Assembly: GCA_023053545.1 (NCBI GenBank)
Contig: JAKZAN010000007.1
Coordinates: forward strand, 6,510,001 to 6,574,000
Reading direction: 5' to 3'
From: Lepidurus packardi
Taxonomy: Eukaryota; Arthropoda; Branchiopoda; Notostraca; Triopsidae
DNA: 64,000 nucleotides
A model generated the notes under the pieces. The model saw nothing but the letters and a program-made list of their open reading frames with translations. It ran no database searches and had not been told where the DNA came from. This document shows, in pieces, positions 35,861 through 48,800 of this stretch. How positions within the stretch are numbered: the stretch's first letter is position 1; each line of letters starts with the position of its first letter. Both the position numbers and the translations under genes were made by a program.

Positions 35861-38480
35861 AAAAGTAATTTTCTGGGGTTTACATGCAGAAATTAAGTCT
35901 AGAATTCCGAAATACCATCGGTAATTACCAAAATGAAGAACTGTGATGGAACACTTTTACGAAAACTTGGCAAAGTTTATACGATTACTGAAGCTGTTGG
36001 TCACAATTCTATCAAGTGTTGTGATGTTTGCAAGTTCGCACACTAAATATGGAGTTATTTCTTTCAAACAAAACAAAGGGTTCGTAACTCGGTTCTTGGG
36101 TGGACGAAAGTTACCTAGTTATGGTGTTCAGTTATAAAGCTTATACGCATGTACAAATTTAACCGACTGGTCACCAGTACGAGGTTATAACTGAGTTGCA
36201 ATTCTTGAACAAAACGCTTCCACCATCATGAGCTAAATCAAGCCAAAACGAATCACAAGACTAATAATGGGCCAAATTTAAAGACAGTAAGGTTTTTCGT
36301 CTTGCTCTTTTCTTAACGTTTAGGTTTTGCTACTCCACAATAACACCAAAAGAAAGCCTATAATGTGTAATTTGTTACAGTAATATCAAAGCTCCTCGTC
36401 TTTGCAAATGGCGGTATAGCGATTCAGCCAATTTTTTCCTGTATTCATATTTAAAAAAAGAAAGCCAAAGTTAACTAAAAGGCGTATTTTGCCATGGTGG
36501 AAGAACTCCGTGGCGTGCGTTACATTAGCATACGTATCGCACATCCCTCCCGCTTTACGTCCGCTTTAGAAAAGGGCGTTTCCATGGCTGAAAGTCTGCG
36601 AATACTCAGCGGGTTGCCGCCGTTCAGGCGCAGGAGCGCCCCAATGATCAATGCTCATCGCTCGTGAAAACAACGCAAAACATGCCATATAACCCAACCC
36701 CCTGCCGAGGAAGTTTTCCTGAACTTTGACCTGGCGCAGAACAGAGGCTCGCGCTCAAAAAACTAAACTGCACGGCACTCTAAAATTGAAACCCATAAGC
36801 GTTTCATCGTACCGCGGAAATATAAGGCTACGATTACCATTTCTTTTTTCTTTAAAACCTTTTTTCCCTATAATAGATAGCGCAGAGTTGTACCATTCTC
36901 ATTAAAAATAAAATTCTTCTCATTAAAAAAACAAAATAATGTAAAGAGGCTTGTGCCATTTGTTCAAGTCGTTAAGCTAAACGTAACTTGTAACCTGTCC
37001 AGGACACGGGTATTGAGAAAAGTTGGGTAAAGAGAGTTGGTTTTGTAGCGCTGTAAAAGCAAGGGTTTTATGTCCATTTTCCTTTAGAACAGAGAAATTA
37101 ACGTTATGGCTCGGCGTACTCTACTTGGGATTGAAAAGCTTTCAATCCTTTTCGTACCAGTCGCGACGAACATTTAAGCTCAAGAGCGAACCTAGTTATT
37201 TTTTGGTACAAAGTTATGTTTCCTTTTCCTGGTTCAGCCATGAATAGGGCTGAACCAGCCCTGAACCAAGGGGTTTTGTTAATATTATAATAATTGTGTA
37301 ATATTTTCCCCAGGCTTGCGAGTTATTTACCTTGTGTTTTCATAACTGCTACTCTTTCCCCCCCACTAAAGAAACTATTTATTTACGTAATGCTGCTGCT
37401 GGTTTCATTGCGCGCTCTGCTTTTAACGGCCGTACTATGTCTGCCATTAAAAATTGTGCGACAGGACGTTTCATTTCCTTCCCTGGTACCCCAGGCTCCA
37501 ATTCGGGGAAAAACGCGAGGTTTAATTCCGTTTAATTCGCTGAACATGGGTGAAATACGGTTTAAACGGTCGGAAGCTGGATGCTTCCTAACAAATGGAC
37601 ACGCTCTTTTATCATCTGCGTTTTGTTGAGACTCGGAGCTCTTGCTTTTGTTCTGTTTGCCCTGGCGTGGAAGAAACGTTCTGCGGCAGAAAGCTCTGCG
37701 AGTTATGACCTCTGCAGTGCTGTATGTATAAATGCCTTTTCAAGTACACACGGCGTAATAGGCCAGCGGAGAGCTAACGAATATCTCCCGTCAGGCCGTC
37801 ATCCATGGACCCCCCCTGCATGCATTTATTGCGTTCACGTTGTTGAGTGCACGGCTCGCATTGTCAAGCGGCAATAACTTAGAGCGACATACAAGCCAAA
37901 ACCAATTTTTGTCTATTTTTTCGGAAAAAGTTCTCGCTTGTCTAAGAAGGGGTTGCTTTCATAGTCCCGAGCTAGGATTTATTACAGGTCCCGATAGATT
38001 GTTGTGCAAAAACGTGTTTAATATTCCGTGTGTGTCTTTATGCAGGGGACGTATATGCTCCCTTTCCGTTCTTTAAGTTGCTGCTTGACTGACCATGGGT
38101 CTTGGGATCCAAGAATTAAGGCTGCGAGACAAAACAAATGAATGGCATGAGGGTAACAAAAGCACCCTGGAGTGTTCTAAAAAGGAACCATGGAGGATAC
38201 CATATCTTGGATTTTGCTCCATGCATGCCGTAATATTGTGATGGTCGTTTGAATGAAATCGTGCTAACTGGTAGTGAATACCAAAGTTGACTGCGATAGG
38301 GCGACTACCTTTTTTCGGTTTTCACTGCTGACTCCCAAGTGGGCCCAAGTGGCGCAAACATAAGAGGCACCAGTCACGAAAAAAAGAACCGACTACACCC
38401 TGTCGTCAATTGTTCGACATTTTTAGAACAAAGTGGTCGAGCGTTTTGGCTGAAAATGGTCTTGTTGAACGATAGATGCG

Positions 38481-38532
38481 GCTTTTTCTTATCAACTTTG
38501 GCTTTCTTATCAAGTTTGGCTTTTTTATCATC
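38481..38532 (+). repeat. Short tandem repeat, unit 18-20 bp, about 3 copies
   Basis: GCTTTTTCTTATCAACTTTG, then GCTTTCTTATCAAGTTTG, then GCTTTTTTATCATC. The minus strand would read as a Lys/Asp/Ala repeat (DKKAKLDKKAKVDKK), but this is a by-product of the simple repeat. Confidence 0.85.
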
Positions 38533-41500
38533 ACAATAAATGCTTTTGGTCGACAAAAACAATTTCGTTTTCGTTTCCATCCTTATACCGGGCTGGGTCG
38601 GGTCGTATTATTTTTTTATTATTAGGTCGTACTATGTTTTTCGGGTCGTATTATTACGTTGTTGCGCACAAAATGCCCGTTGCGATGTGAAAATAGGAAA
38701 AGAGGGAACATTTATGCCTTTAGGGTGTATACTGTACCCTATCGTGCGCTGAAAAATTGGTCTTTGGGTGGTCAAGTCTTCAAGTGTGCTCAGTGCGACC
38801 AGAAACCTATGTTTGTTTACGCTGAAGATGGGAGCAATTTACTTTCGGGGCAAACTATATGTCTTGGCGAAAGATCCAGGCCTTGTGACTGCGTGCACGG
38901 CTTGCAAAGTCGGATAAATGGGTTCCTTTGACGGTACTTTGGGGTATAGAGTACGTAAATGGGTGGCCAAGCCTCCCTTTTCCTAGGCATATCAGAAGTA
39001 GACTTACTTTAGCTAGCAAATACGATAAATAGATTCACTTCCCAGAAAATGAGCGTCGTCGTTTCTTATTCGATATCTTAACAAAGCGGTGATTTCTTTC
39101 AACGTTATGTCTCTTGGTTGTTGATGAGAGACCGACATAGTGATAAGATTTCTAACTGATGGATGGTAATCTTTTAAAAAAAAAGTAGGCTTTTTTTTTT
39201 GGTAGCGTGATGATAGCTTGTGGCTTGATGATGGCGAGAAAGTTTAAACACACAGCACTGGAGCAAAAATCATATACCTTTGTCTAAGACAACTTTTCCT
39301 CGACTGGTTAGTGAAATATCCCAGTCGCAAATGTGAATAAAAATTAGAAAAAAGAATCTGAGCTCGGAAGTTACCTAGACCACTCATATTTTTTACGAGG
39401 GCGGTACCCATATGGATGTTCTATGGGGACCCGTCCGTCTAGTTTTTGCTTATCGAATTCCCCTCCTGATGCCTCTGTTGCTGCTGTCGATCCTTTTTGC
39501 TAATGCAAAGTTGCCAACCATGCGGAGTTCAATACACCAATAGCAAAAGCTGCTTCTTTTCCGAGTCTTTTCACTCTACACACAGATACCAGCCATCTTC
39601 TATTGAAAACTGCGTCCGTTCATTTTTTGTGTGTAAAGTTCTCAGCAGGGAGGTGAAAAAATATGAATAATTTTGCAGTATTGCAAATGGCGATCGGGCA
39701 AAGATGGTGGTTGGGTATTATTTTTGGTTTAAACTGTCTCTGGATTTTTTAAAAATAAAGAAATAAACTCCTTCCATTGAAAATAAAATAAAAGGAATTG
39801 GAAGCGTGTCCCCTTTAATGGATTTGGGCTTCGAGTGGACCACGATTTACTGTTAATCCCAATCCCTTCTTTTATTCGCATTTAGATTTAGAACCAGGGT
39901 GTTTCCCATCTGATCTTGTTGAGGATGAGCAATTCATTTACTTCGTATGTCTGGTCAAAAATCCAGCGTACTTTATTGTGGAAAATCATTAATTGTTTCC
40001 TTTTTACTTGTTTCTTTATAGGTAAGTGACAATCAGCTCAGATTCTAGTGCGATGCTTGCATAAATGACGTTCGGACTTTGACATTTACGACTAAGAACA
40101 ATGGCTCTTACTTCTTGGGGCTTGTCTGGAGTTAGTGTGCACGACTTTGACTGCTGGCTTTATTATTACTCTTGCTGTATGAGATGCCACATGGTCTTGC
40201 TTGACGAGATGGCAGCGGTTCCACCCGGCAACGGTAAGTCTCCATGTTTCTATTATTTAAATGTGGAAGAGCAGCTATTGCCAAGATAAGGAAGGTATTC
40301 ACCGACAAATATCCCAGCAAGATTTCTGCATTCTGGAGTATGAAGGAGGTTGCGTGTTGCTCCCGCGTGCACTTTACCTTCGCAGGTTTGGGACATGAAA
40401 ATGTCATCTTTTGTTGGTCATTCGAGCTGTGGGTTCTCGATTATTAGTCGCGAGGTCTTGTTGACAAGTTCATACCCTCTCTCTCCTCTTTTGCATCGTA
40501 CGAGACGAAATTCTCATGGAAAGCTTTTACCTTACAACCTCAAATGTGAGCTCATGCAAAAGAACTGGTAACAGGGAGCTGCCAAATGGGGAAGGAGTCA
40601 TCGAGTATGGCATGTCAAACAGTTCGGTCTTCGAGTCTTGTAACAGAACACGTCATGTCCTTCATCGACGAGTCCAATAGATCATTCTCGGATGCAAGTA
40701 AGTCCGCAGGCTCTTCTCTCAAGAGTCATTGGGTTCTTGTGTTCCTTCTTCTACCAACGGTGTCATTACCGCCAGGCTTTTGCAACCGAATTAAAAGGGC
40801 TGTTTGTCACCATCAGTGGCCTTCGAGCTGTATACAGACCTGCTTTTAGCAATAGCTCCAAAAAGTGTAATGGAGAAACTGGCCAATGACTGCAGTACGG
40901 GCATCGTAAAGAGAGCGGTGCTATTGTTTGTTTCTGATATCGGGGAATCTGGGGAAAAGTTAACTACCCGGCTGCGAATTGCAGGATAGGTCTGCTTTCG
41001 TTGGTTCTTTCCAATAACTGGCGCTAAAAGTCTTGCTTTTGTTCTAAGCATTGGTTACGCCTGCCATTTGTAAGGGGAAAACACAAAAAAGACAGACAAA
41101 ACCATGGTTTAAGTAATGGTTCCGTTTGGCTCAAGGTTTCGAAAGTATAGTACACTTTGACTTTTTTTTTTCTTTTTTTTTCGCCTGACGCTGCCATAAA
41201 ACAATTGGCAAACCAGTCCTGGTCACTCTGCTTGTCACTATTGCCCCCTTCAGGATTAACGCATCCTTTGATGTCTCCGTTGCTTGTAATTCCAAACATT
41301 TTCTTACGTTCTCGGTACCATATCCAAACTTAGTTTTTGATTTCAACCCCTTTGTTAGATAACATGGATTTTTTTCTTTTATTATAAAAAAAAGCGAGAG
41401 CATCCGCCAATCCTCAATATACATTGTAACTGCCTTGATTTACAAGCCAAATAGTCTTCCTTTGCTTACAAGTAATTTATATGGTACCTGGTGCTCTGGG

Positions 41501-42323
41501 TAGCATAATGGCTAAATATATCCCGCCAGGTATAACAAGGGCCGTTCGGTCGCAGAGCAAATGATGCTGAACGCCTACTGACTGGCGGATCTCCTTGTTT
41601 GCAGCGAAATGGAGTCATAGGATAGCATTTGTCATACACTTTCAAAATCTGCGGATTTTTGTAGCTCGGTATTACGTTTTATTAGCTCCTATATTGGTGT
41701 AACATAGTACAGGGAGCATCGATTAAAAGGCGGGGTACGCTATCGAACCATGGGCGTGTCTGAATGTTTGGCATTGGTCTTTTGAAATCCCTCCCCTTAT
41801 CGTGCTTCATAGATTCAGTTGCCAAGACAACCTTCACTCCGTTGTGGAGAAAATGCTGCTGCAGGAACAAAAGCCCCTCTTCTGGAGCTGACACCCGAGA
41901 AAGGTTTTCGTCTTTGCTTTTGTTATCCAGATTTTATAATCAGCCTCTTAATTCCCGTCTTCTCGCTCCCCCGTCTTCCAAGCGAATTTCAGCTTTTCAC
42001 CCCCCTTTTACATGTTATCGCGAACTGCTGTGTGCTCCTTCAACTGAGGGAAGGGGAATTCCCGGAAGAACGCAAAATGTTGACTGTAAAAAGCAACATT
42101 CACGTCCTGCGTAGTTTCGGAAGACTTCAGAAACCTTGTTGCCTCTCAGGAAATCATTTCCCTTCATTTTTTGGCGCTTATTATTAAAGTTATCATTATT
42201 AAAATAATAGAAAAAAGTAAATGGCAACAGCCGGTGGGGGTCGTTAGACGCTGGAAAAGCGTCGTTTCTGACTGAGGAAATTTAAATGTCAGGGTCCGAT
42301 ATAAAGTACTTTAACGAAAAGCG

Positions 42324-42336
42324 CCCCCCCCCCCCC
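42324..42336 (+). repeat. Poly(C) tract, 13 C
   Basis: Uninterrupted C run following AAAAGCG. Such runs are prone to length error in assemblies. Confidence 0.85.
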
Positions 42337-45300
42337 TCAAGTTGACTGGACGTTTTCAAGTTCTAGCGCCAAGCATTAAGGAGCGAGAGAGAGAGCCAAG
42401 TTGTGTAATTTGAATCAGAAAGTACTTTGCAAAGATAGGAAACAGCTTGATTGGGAGCGAGGAAGCAAGGGAAGGAATGGGTTGGGTTAGGCGGATTGAA
42501 GATGCTGTATAGTTAAGTACAAAGTACGCAAAAGTTCCAAAATTGCTACAGCATTCAGCAAGTAAGAGACCGTGGTAACTGTCTTTTACCCCGATTTGTA
42601 TATCTCGGGCTCCACAACGGAGTTTCGCCTTTCCCTCACCAAAAACAGCTCTTGGATCTGCATCCTTCTTCATCCCCTTATTCAATATTGTCGGACGAAA
42701 AGAAGTGCATGGCCAAGTAGTTTTGCAGAATTGGGTATGCAGGGTTGGTTTGGTGGCTTACCTGGGAAAGTATTAAGGGAAGGATTTATAACCCCTATCA
42801 CACACGGGGTAAAAAATGTAGGTCCAGTACACGTATATGTTAAGGGCCAGATTGGGGGCTATCCCAATGTCCATAAGCTCCACACACTCATACACACACA
42901 CACATACCCTAAATTTGGGGGTGTGACTGCTTGCAGTACTGCATCAGTACATTTGCGTACGTCAGTACGAGGCTCGACTAGGAAATGACCAAATTTCCTC
43001 TTCTCTTTATACAATTCCTCGTTTTGCTTGAGCTTTTTTTATATTAGGGATGCACATACCTTTGTTCGCGTAACGGTGTTATGAATGTAAAGACGGTCAA
43101 CAATGGAAAAGGAGTCGTGCTGTCCCCTTCCTCCCTTGGCTTGACGCTTAGCGAAGGTGGGGAAATGTCCAGGCGAGTTCTATTGTTGTTTTGTATGTCA
43201 TACTGGCAACCTTTGCGAGATTGTTCCGTGATCTCGTGTGTTTTAGCTTACCGAAGTTAATACTTTGTCTATGCGTGACTCAAACTACTTCTCCAAAGCT
43301 AGAGGTCACATTAACAGGTCACATCAGTAGCTTTGCTCAATTGTTGGAGAAGGGGGAAGACTTAAGAATTCCTTGCTGGCCTTGTATTATATTGTGCCTT
43401 TACCTTTTTATTATCTTAGGGAACCACTTAGCTTGTGCTACGACGCCAAACCGAATGTAAAGAGAGGCTCATTAGATCTTAGATCATTAGATCTTAAAAA
43501 AATCAATAAAAAAAATCGTGGTTGGTAGAGCCAGGTAGGACCCATAATACTCTAGAAAAGGGAGGCCCGAAAGTATCAGGAGCAATTCGAGAAATAATTA
43601 TGCGTAGCTGCGTAAAAGCCAGGGTCAAGAAAGTTTGCATTATTCCATACACTATGGAAGGTAAATCCCTGTATGAAAAGGGTTGCAAACGCCTGAAGAT
43701 GAAAAAAGGAAAAGCGGAAAGAAAAAGTAAGTCAGCAAAAAAAGGTGGTTGAAAGTTTGAAATTTTGGGCTGCTAGCCTGACATTGCTCAACATGGTCAA
43801 AGTTTTTACTTCATTCATAAGCAGACGGGAAAGGGTTAGGTAAAGGAACAGATGAAAGGCAGTTAACAATGCCGAATACTAAACGTTTTGTATGTAAGGT
43901 ATGAGCGTGAAGGCTAGTTTTCCCTTTGCATTAGCAGTTGGTGCGGGACTTTTTGCTCGGTTTATAGAGAGTTGCAGATGGTCGTGAACGTGAACAGCTT
44001 GGCACCCAAAGCCGTATTGGGCCTTTTTTTGTCGCCATTTCTTATTGCACTGCCAGCACTTGCGACCATCAGAGTGATGGCCGTTCGGTTGTATGAGCTA
44101 TCTGTGTGTGACGCTGGCTTCTTGCTGCTGACCCTCAATACCGAACGAGATATAACGTCCAGTCTGGGTTATAGTTGATGGTGGAAAGGTGGCCTTGAAC
44201 TGTGATTTGCAGCTCTGCTGTGTGTAATATAGATACATATACAGTGTTTTAGGGACAATTTTCTCACCCCGTGACTTTCCCCGCACCGTTTTTTCTGTGT
44301 AACACACTGGTCACATCTCGTAAATCAGTCATTTAAAGTGCGGTGGTCGTCCCAAGTTACGCGAATTGGAGAGTTGCAGATTGCAGTTGCGAATAGTTTG
44401 AGCCGCCTTGATTAACGTTCCGCGTGTATGTGAAGCTATGTTACAGCATAGGAGTGCGAAATATGGAGACGTTAAGCCAAGTAGTTTGGCAGCCTGTCGT
44501 TGCACCAATTTCTGGTTGGGTGAAAAAGAAAAAGAGGCACACAAATTCGGCAAACCATAAATAAAGATGACAGTGCAATCCAGCCGTAAGTCTTTGCGCT
44601 GTACTTTCTTTTTACTGTTCTACCGTTTAATCTGCCTTTTGTATCAGACTTTTTTTTTACTATTGTTTTTGCCTTCGCGGGATTCTTTACTTCGTCCTCC
44701 GTCGCCAAACCCGTTCCAAGACCCTCTGCCCTGCGACATCAGCTTCCCCTGTCTTCATCCTTGCGGCACAAATCGCGATACTACTGTCTCACGTCTTGTA
44801 GTTTGGACCTGAACCGGCAACGGGTTATATACTTTATACTCGAAATAATACTCGGTTACATACTCGAAAAATTCGCGGTGCACTGAAACTAGAAAAATTG
44901 TGAAAAGCTCATGCGCTAACCTGTCGCCGTGACAAATAAGACGTGTGGTTAGATCCTCTCAAACTTGCCGAGTCGTTCATTCAATCGCGGGGTTTGGCTC
45001 CCAGTCCAATCACATGCGTGCCCGTATAGAAATAGTTCAGTAATAGCATAGGCCTATGGTTCCCGTGCCTATTCAATAGCCCGACTGTCCTATTACAAAG
45101 GTCCCCCCTTAACGAAATCCCTAGGCCTACTCAATAGAGGATGCACCGAAGGGTGGAGCTTGGGGTTCCGATGTAAATAGCGGGGGTGTTCGATAGGGCT
45201 GGATGAACCCTTCATGCTGTCCAATGTAAAATGCTCCTCTGCCCCCCCTCTTTTTTTTTGTTAAGCAACGACGTTATTGCCTGGGTTACAGGAGCTGAAT

Positions 45301-45823
45301 TATCCAATTTTCGGTGCTCTTTTTGTTTTATTTTTGTTAGAAATGAGGGACAATGGCATATTGGAAATAGTGCTGGGCGACTGTTCCAACTGTAGTAGTC
45401 GTTTTGCAAAGGAATTCCTCGATAGAATAAAGTCTGCAAGCTTTTCCCTTCCCAACGGGACGAATTGGGGATGACAAATAGCGACTAATTAATGAACCTT
45501 TGCAAATCCCTGACTTGACTGCGAAATTCGTATTTTCAGGCACAAAATTGCCCTGTAAAGGTTTTTATTCCCAGACAGGCAACTTGACTCTGTACCCCAT
45601 TCGTAATGAACTGCGAGTAATTAGTTACACAGGATTTGCCCTCGATGCTTCGAACTGAGCAGGAGCAACCTCTTTTACAGTATACAGTCAACTGGCAAGC
45701 TATTAATTCTTGTCCAGTTTTGACATTTGTTGGCTATTTCGTGCTCATTGTAAGGTTACTTATTCGATATACCCTTTTATCTATCCTTTATTTATGTTTG
45801 ATATTAATAATACGAAACACGCA

Positions 45824-45875
45824 CGAAATAAGTTATATTGTCGTACTAAGTAGTACGATCATATAACTTATTTCG
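45824..45875. repeat. Near-perfect 25-bp-arm palindrome
   Basis: The left arm from 45824 (CGAAATAAGTTATATTGTCG) and the right arm ending at 45875 (CGATCATATAACTTATTTCG) pair over about 25 bases. As RNA there is one T-C mismatch and one G-T wobble, and the loop at 45849-45850 is only two bases. No flanking target duplication is seen. Confidence 0.9.
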
Positions 45876-48800
45876 CATTCTTTCCTCCCTGTGTGTTATT
45901 ACGAGGCCTTGACCATCTTTGATTGTGTTTGCTTGACTCGGTCTGGTCTGGTAGTGAGAAGCCGCAAGTCCTGAGAACCCGCCTTGTTTTATACTTTGCT
46001 CAAAACGAGCGGATTATCGTCCGAAAATCCTTTGGCATAGTGAACACGAGACGTCGTTTTTGTTCAGAAGTGTCAGGCTGGTCAAGACAACCTATTCTCT
46101 TCACAAACGGGAACCCCCACGTGTCGTCGAGGTGCTGGTAGAATAGGACACCAGTGGGAGGTCTCCTTAGACAGATCATTTGGCGTACGCCTGGATAGTA
46201 AGTACGCTGAGCACCTCAGGAGTTCACTTTCTCTGTCAAAAGAAGGCCGGCGTCGACAAGTTGGCACTCAAGGAAAAGAGGTTCCTGCTTTACTTGAACT
46301 GAGCTCCCTGGTAAAATATGAAACGCCAAGAAAACGTTTGTTTTTGTCGTTTTGGTCTGCCTTTTCGAGTTTACTACCTATTTCGTCATTAGAGTATTAG
46401 TCTTGTGTTCTATTTTATTGTTTTAAACGGGGGCATCTTTTATCATTTGGCTCGATTCTTAGCAAGAGTTTCCGGGGAGAATATTAGTTTTCTCGGGGGA
46501 AAAAATAAGAGCCTTTGTCTAAAGTTTAGTACCAGTGGTACCATCAAATCAGGCTGAAAAAAGTTTTCTCAGCAAAGGAAGTTGAGAAAAGTTCCAAAGA
46601 CAAAGATGCAAGTTAAAATGGCTGTTGGGGAAAAAGGAAGCCCCACCCCGGAATTGTAGTTCCGGAGCCTCTAACGAGTTAAGCCGCCCTTTTGCGATGG
46701 CGGCTGGGGCGGGGACTTTTATGTAAATGTCTGTGCTGGAAGTAACGAAAGGGATGGATATCGGTAAAGAGGGACGGGGGTTGCGCAGCACTTGTCAACA
46801 CAGATCGCGCACCAAGGCCTACGTTTCTCAACCCGCCGCCAGGCGGCTGGCATAGACTCGTCTATTTCCGTACAATTTCTGTAGGCCTATTAATCATTTG
46901 GAAAACATGTGGGACATCTGGGTCTTTCGGCAAACTTAAAAGTGACACCGCTGGTTAATGGTCTGCTTACCAGGATGTTATGTACCGATTTTCACCGCAG
47001 GCTGCCGCTGAAAAACGCAAGGAAATAGCATGATGTTATTAAGTAGTTGCAATTGAAAAACTTCCGAGCATTATACACATGCGAATGCCTTTTTTAATAT
47101 AAAGGAGGAAAGCTATTAAGATTCTTGCTTTGGTTTTGTGGGTGTTTTTTTTTTGGTAAGAGGATGTATCACACGGGGTGGTGGGGCAGGCATTACGATA
47201 AAAAACACAAAAAAAAAAAACAAGCGAAATATTTCGCGTGCCTGTTGGGGCAATTAATGGCTTTTAAATTGTTTGATCATCAAGTTGCTTCTTCTTTTCG
47301 GACGAAAAGTTCTTTTGATTCATCTTTTCGGACGCGTAACTGCATGCGGAAGCTTGGAACAGGAATGCAATTTCGGAAAGTTTTGCCGGGCATTGATTGT
47401 TTGCGACTGTGGTTGGGGAATCCAAGGACCGAAAAGGAACAGAAAAGAAATAACACTTTCGGGGTGTAGCTGACAAACCGCGTTGTCTATTGCCATAGCG
47501 CAATGAGTTAGTTTGCAGGAAATGAAATTGCCAAGTGCTGTGGTTTGCGCAGCACTTGTTGTGATGGGAAGGTGTTTGCATTAGAACGAGTTTTTAGGTA
47601 TATAGTGGATGATTCCCAATCTCCAGCAGATGTTCAGACCGCACATCAGTATTCGCTGGTAATAGAGACTAAGCCTTTATTGCAGCTGTATTATCGTCTG
47701 CTGCATAGTATATTGCGGCTTGCAAAAGTAGAAATTACAACGAAAAGCCTCACCGTACCCTTGAACGCAAAATCGTATATCTAACTCTTGTTGGATCCGT
47801 TGTATGCAATGATGTCATCTTTTGTATTGAGACACCGTCTCTGGTTCTTCCACTTGCATGGGAAACGCTATTAATAATTAGCTCTTCCGTGTCAAACCGT
47901 AGTAGTATGGTCTTTGTTGTTTTCGGCATAGAAGCGCAGTCAAGGATTCGCTCAATTTTGTGCGTGTTTTTAAGGCTTAACGGCGATTTCGATAGGGCCC
48001 ATATTTATTTCACTTTTTTTCCTCTTCTTTTTGCTCTTCTATAACCCCAATGACCGTTAGCATTTCTGTTACTGCAAGACCAGGAAGGACACAAAAAGTT
48101 TTGGCTCGTCATTTGGTCAGAAAAAAAGGGAAAAAACGGTAGAGCACTAACGGCTTGTCGTCTGGATATACATAGAGATAGATATATAGCCTTCTGTGTT
48201 ATAGTATGACTTGAGCCGTGCAAGTATTACGCGTATAAGGACGCGAAGAATAAGTTGATCGTGAAAGCTTTTCAATAGTCTTCTGGCTCTTGTGTAGCCC
48301 TGGTTGACCGTGTCTTTCCCACCGGCGTCTTTTCCTTCTTCTATACACTCAGTCAGATTTCTATACTGTAAATTTTTCTGAATTTTTCCCGAAACCGTGA
48401 GAAATAAAAATGGACCGTGCCCGGCTATAGGAATGAAAGGTGATGGTAGGGGTTGCGATAGAAAGGGGTTCGGGATCACAGGACCTGATTTGCATATCCC
48501 ATACTGGACACAACAACGTGGGGCGCGGGAGCGGGACTCGGGACTCGGTTGAATGTCGGTGTAGCTCAGCCCCCTCCTTGCTCTGTGTGGAGTCGTAAAG
48601 GGTGGGGGCTTTATAGGCTTTCGACATCATGTGTGTACATATATATCAAACCAAAATGGCTGCCTTTTCTTTCAGTTGTGAGTTGCAATCAATCTCTTTT
48701 CCCGTCAACTAATTTAGCCGGCTGCTAATAAATAAAAGCGAAAGGCAAAAGAAAAACTAACAGTGCTGCTAATAATGTGTGTGAAAAACATACTGCGTGT

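Larger units (their letters stand above)
28275..38338. other. Intergenic, AT-rich low-ORF domain
   Basis: This stretch differs from its surroundings. From 28275 to 31534 no open frame of 60 codons exists on either strand, and similar gaps occur at about 32.95-33.94 kb and 34.85-35.94 kb. The long T runs common elsewhere are rare in the first 3 kb. It contains three separate local duplications (29635, 33354, 35581), a CTCF-like motif (28529) and an octamer/TAATTA element (35291). No coding gene or RNA gene could be supported. Confidence 0.55.
38339..45823. other. Intergenic, no gene seen
   Basis: Ordinary non-coding DNA with many 60-140 codon open frames on both strands (longest 42572-42988), none with recognisable motifs or consistent splice context. 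It holds an 18-bp tandem repeat (38481), a 13-C run (42324-42336) and a CA-rich patch (42880-42906). Confidence 0.55.

Noticed and set aside
38374-38580. Lys/Asp/Ala repeat peptide on the minus strand
   Set aside because: It is the direct translation of an 18-bp simple repeat with no other coding sign.
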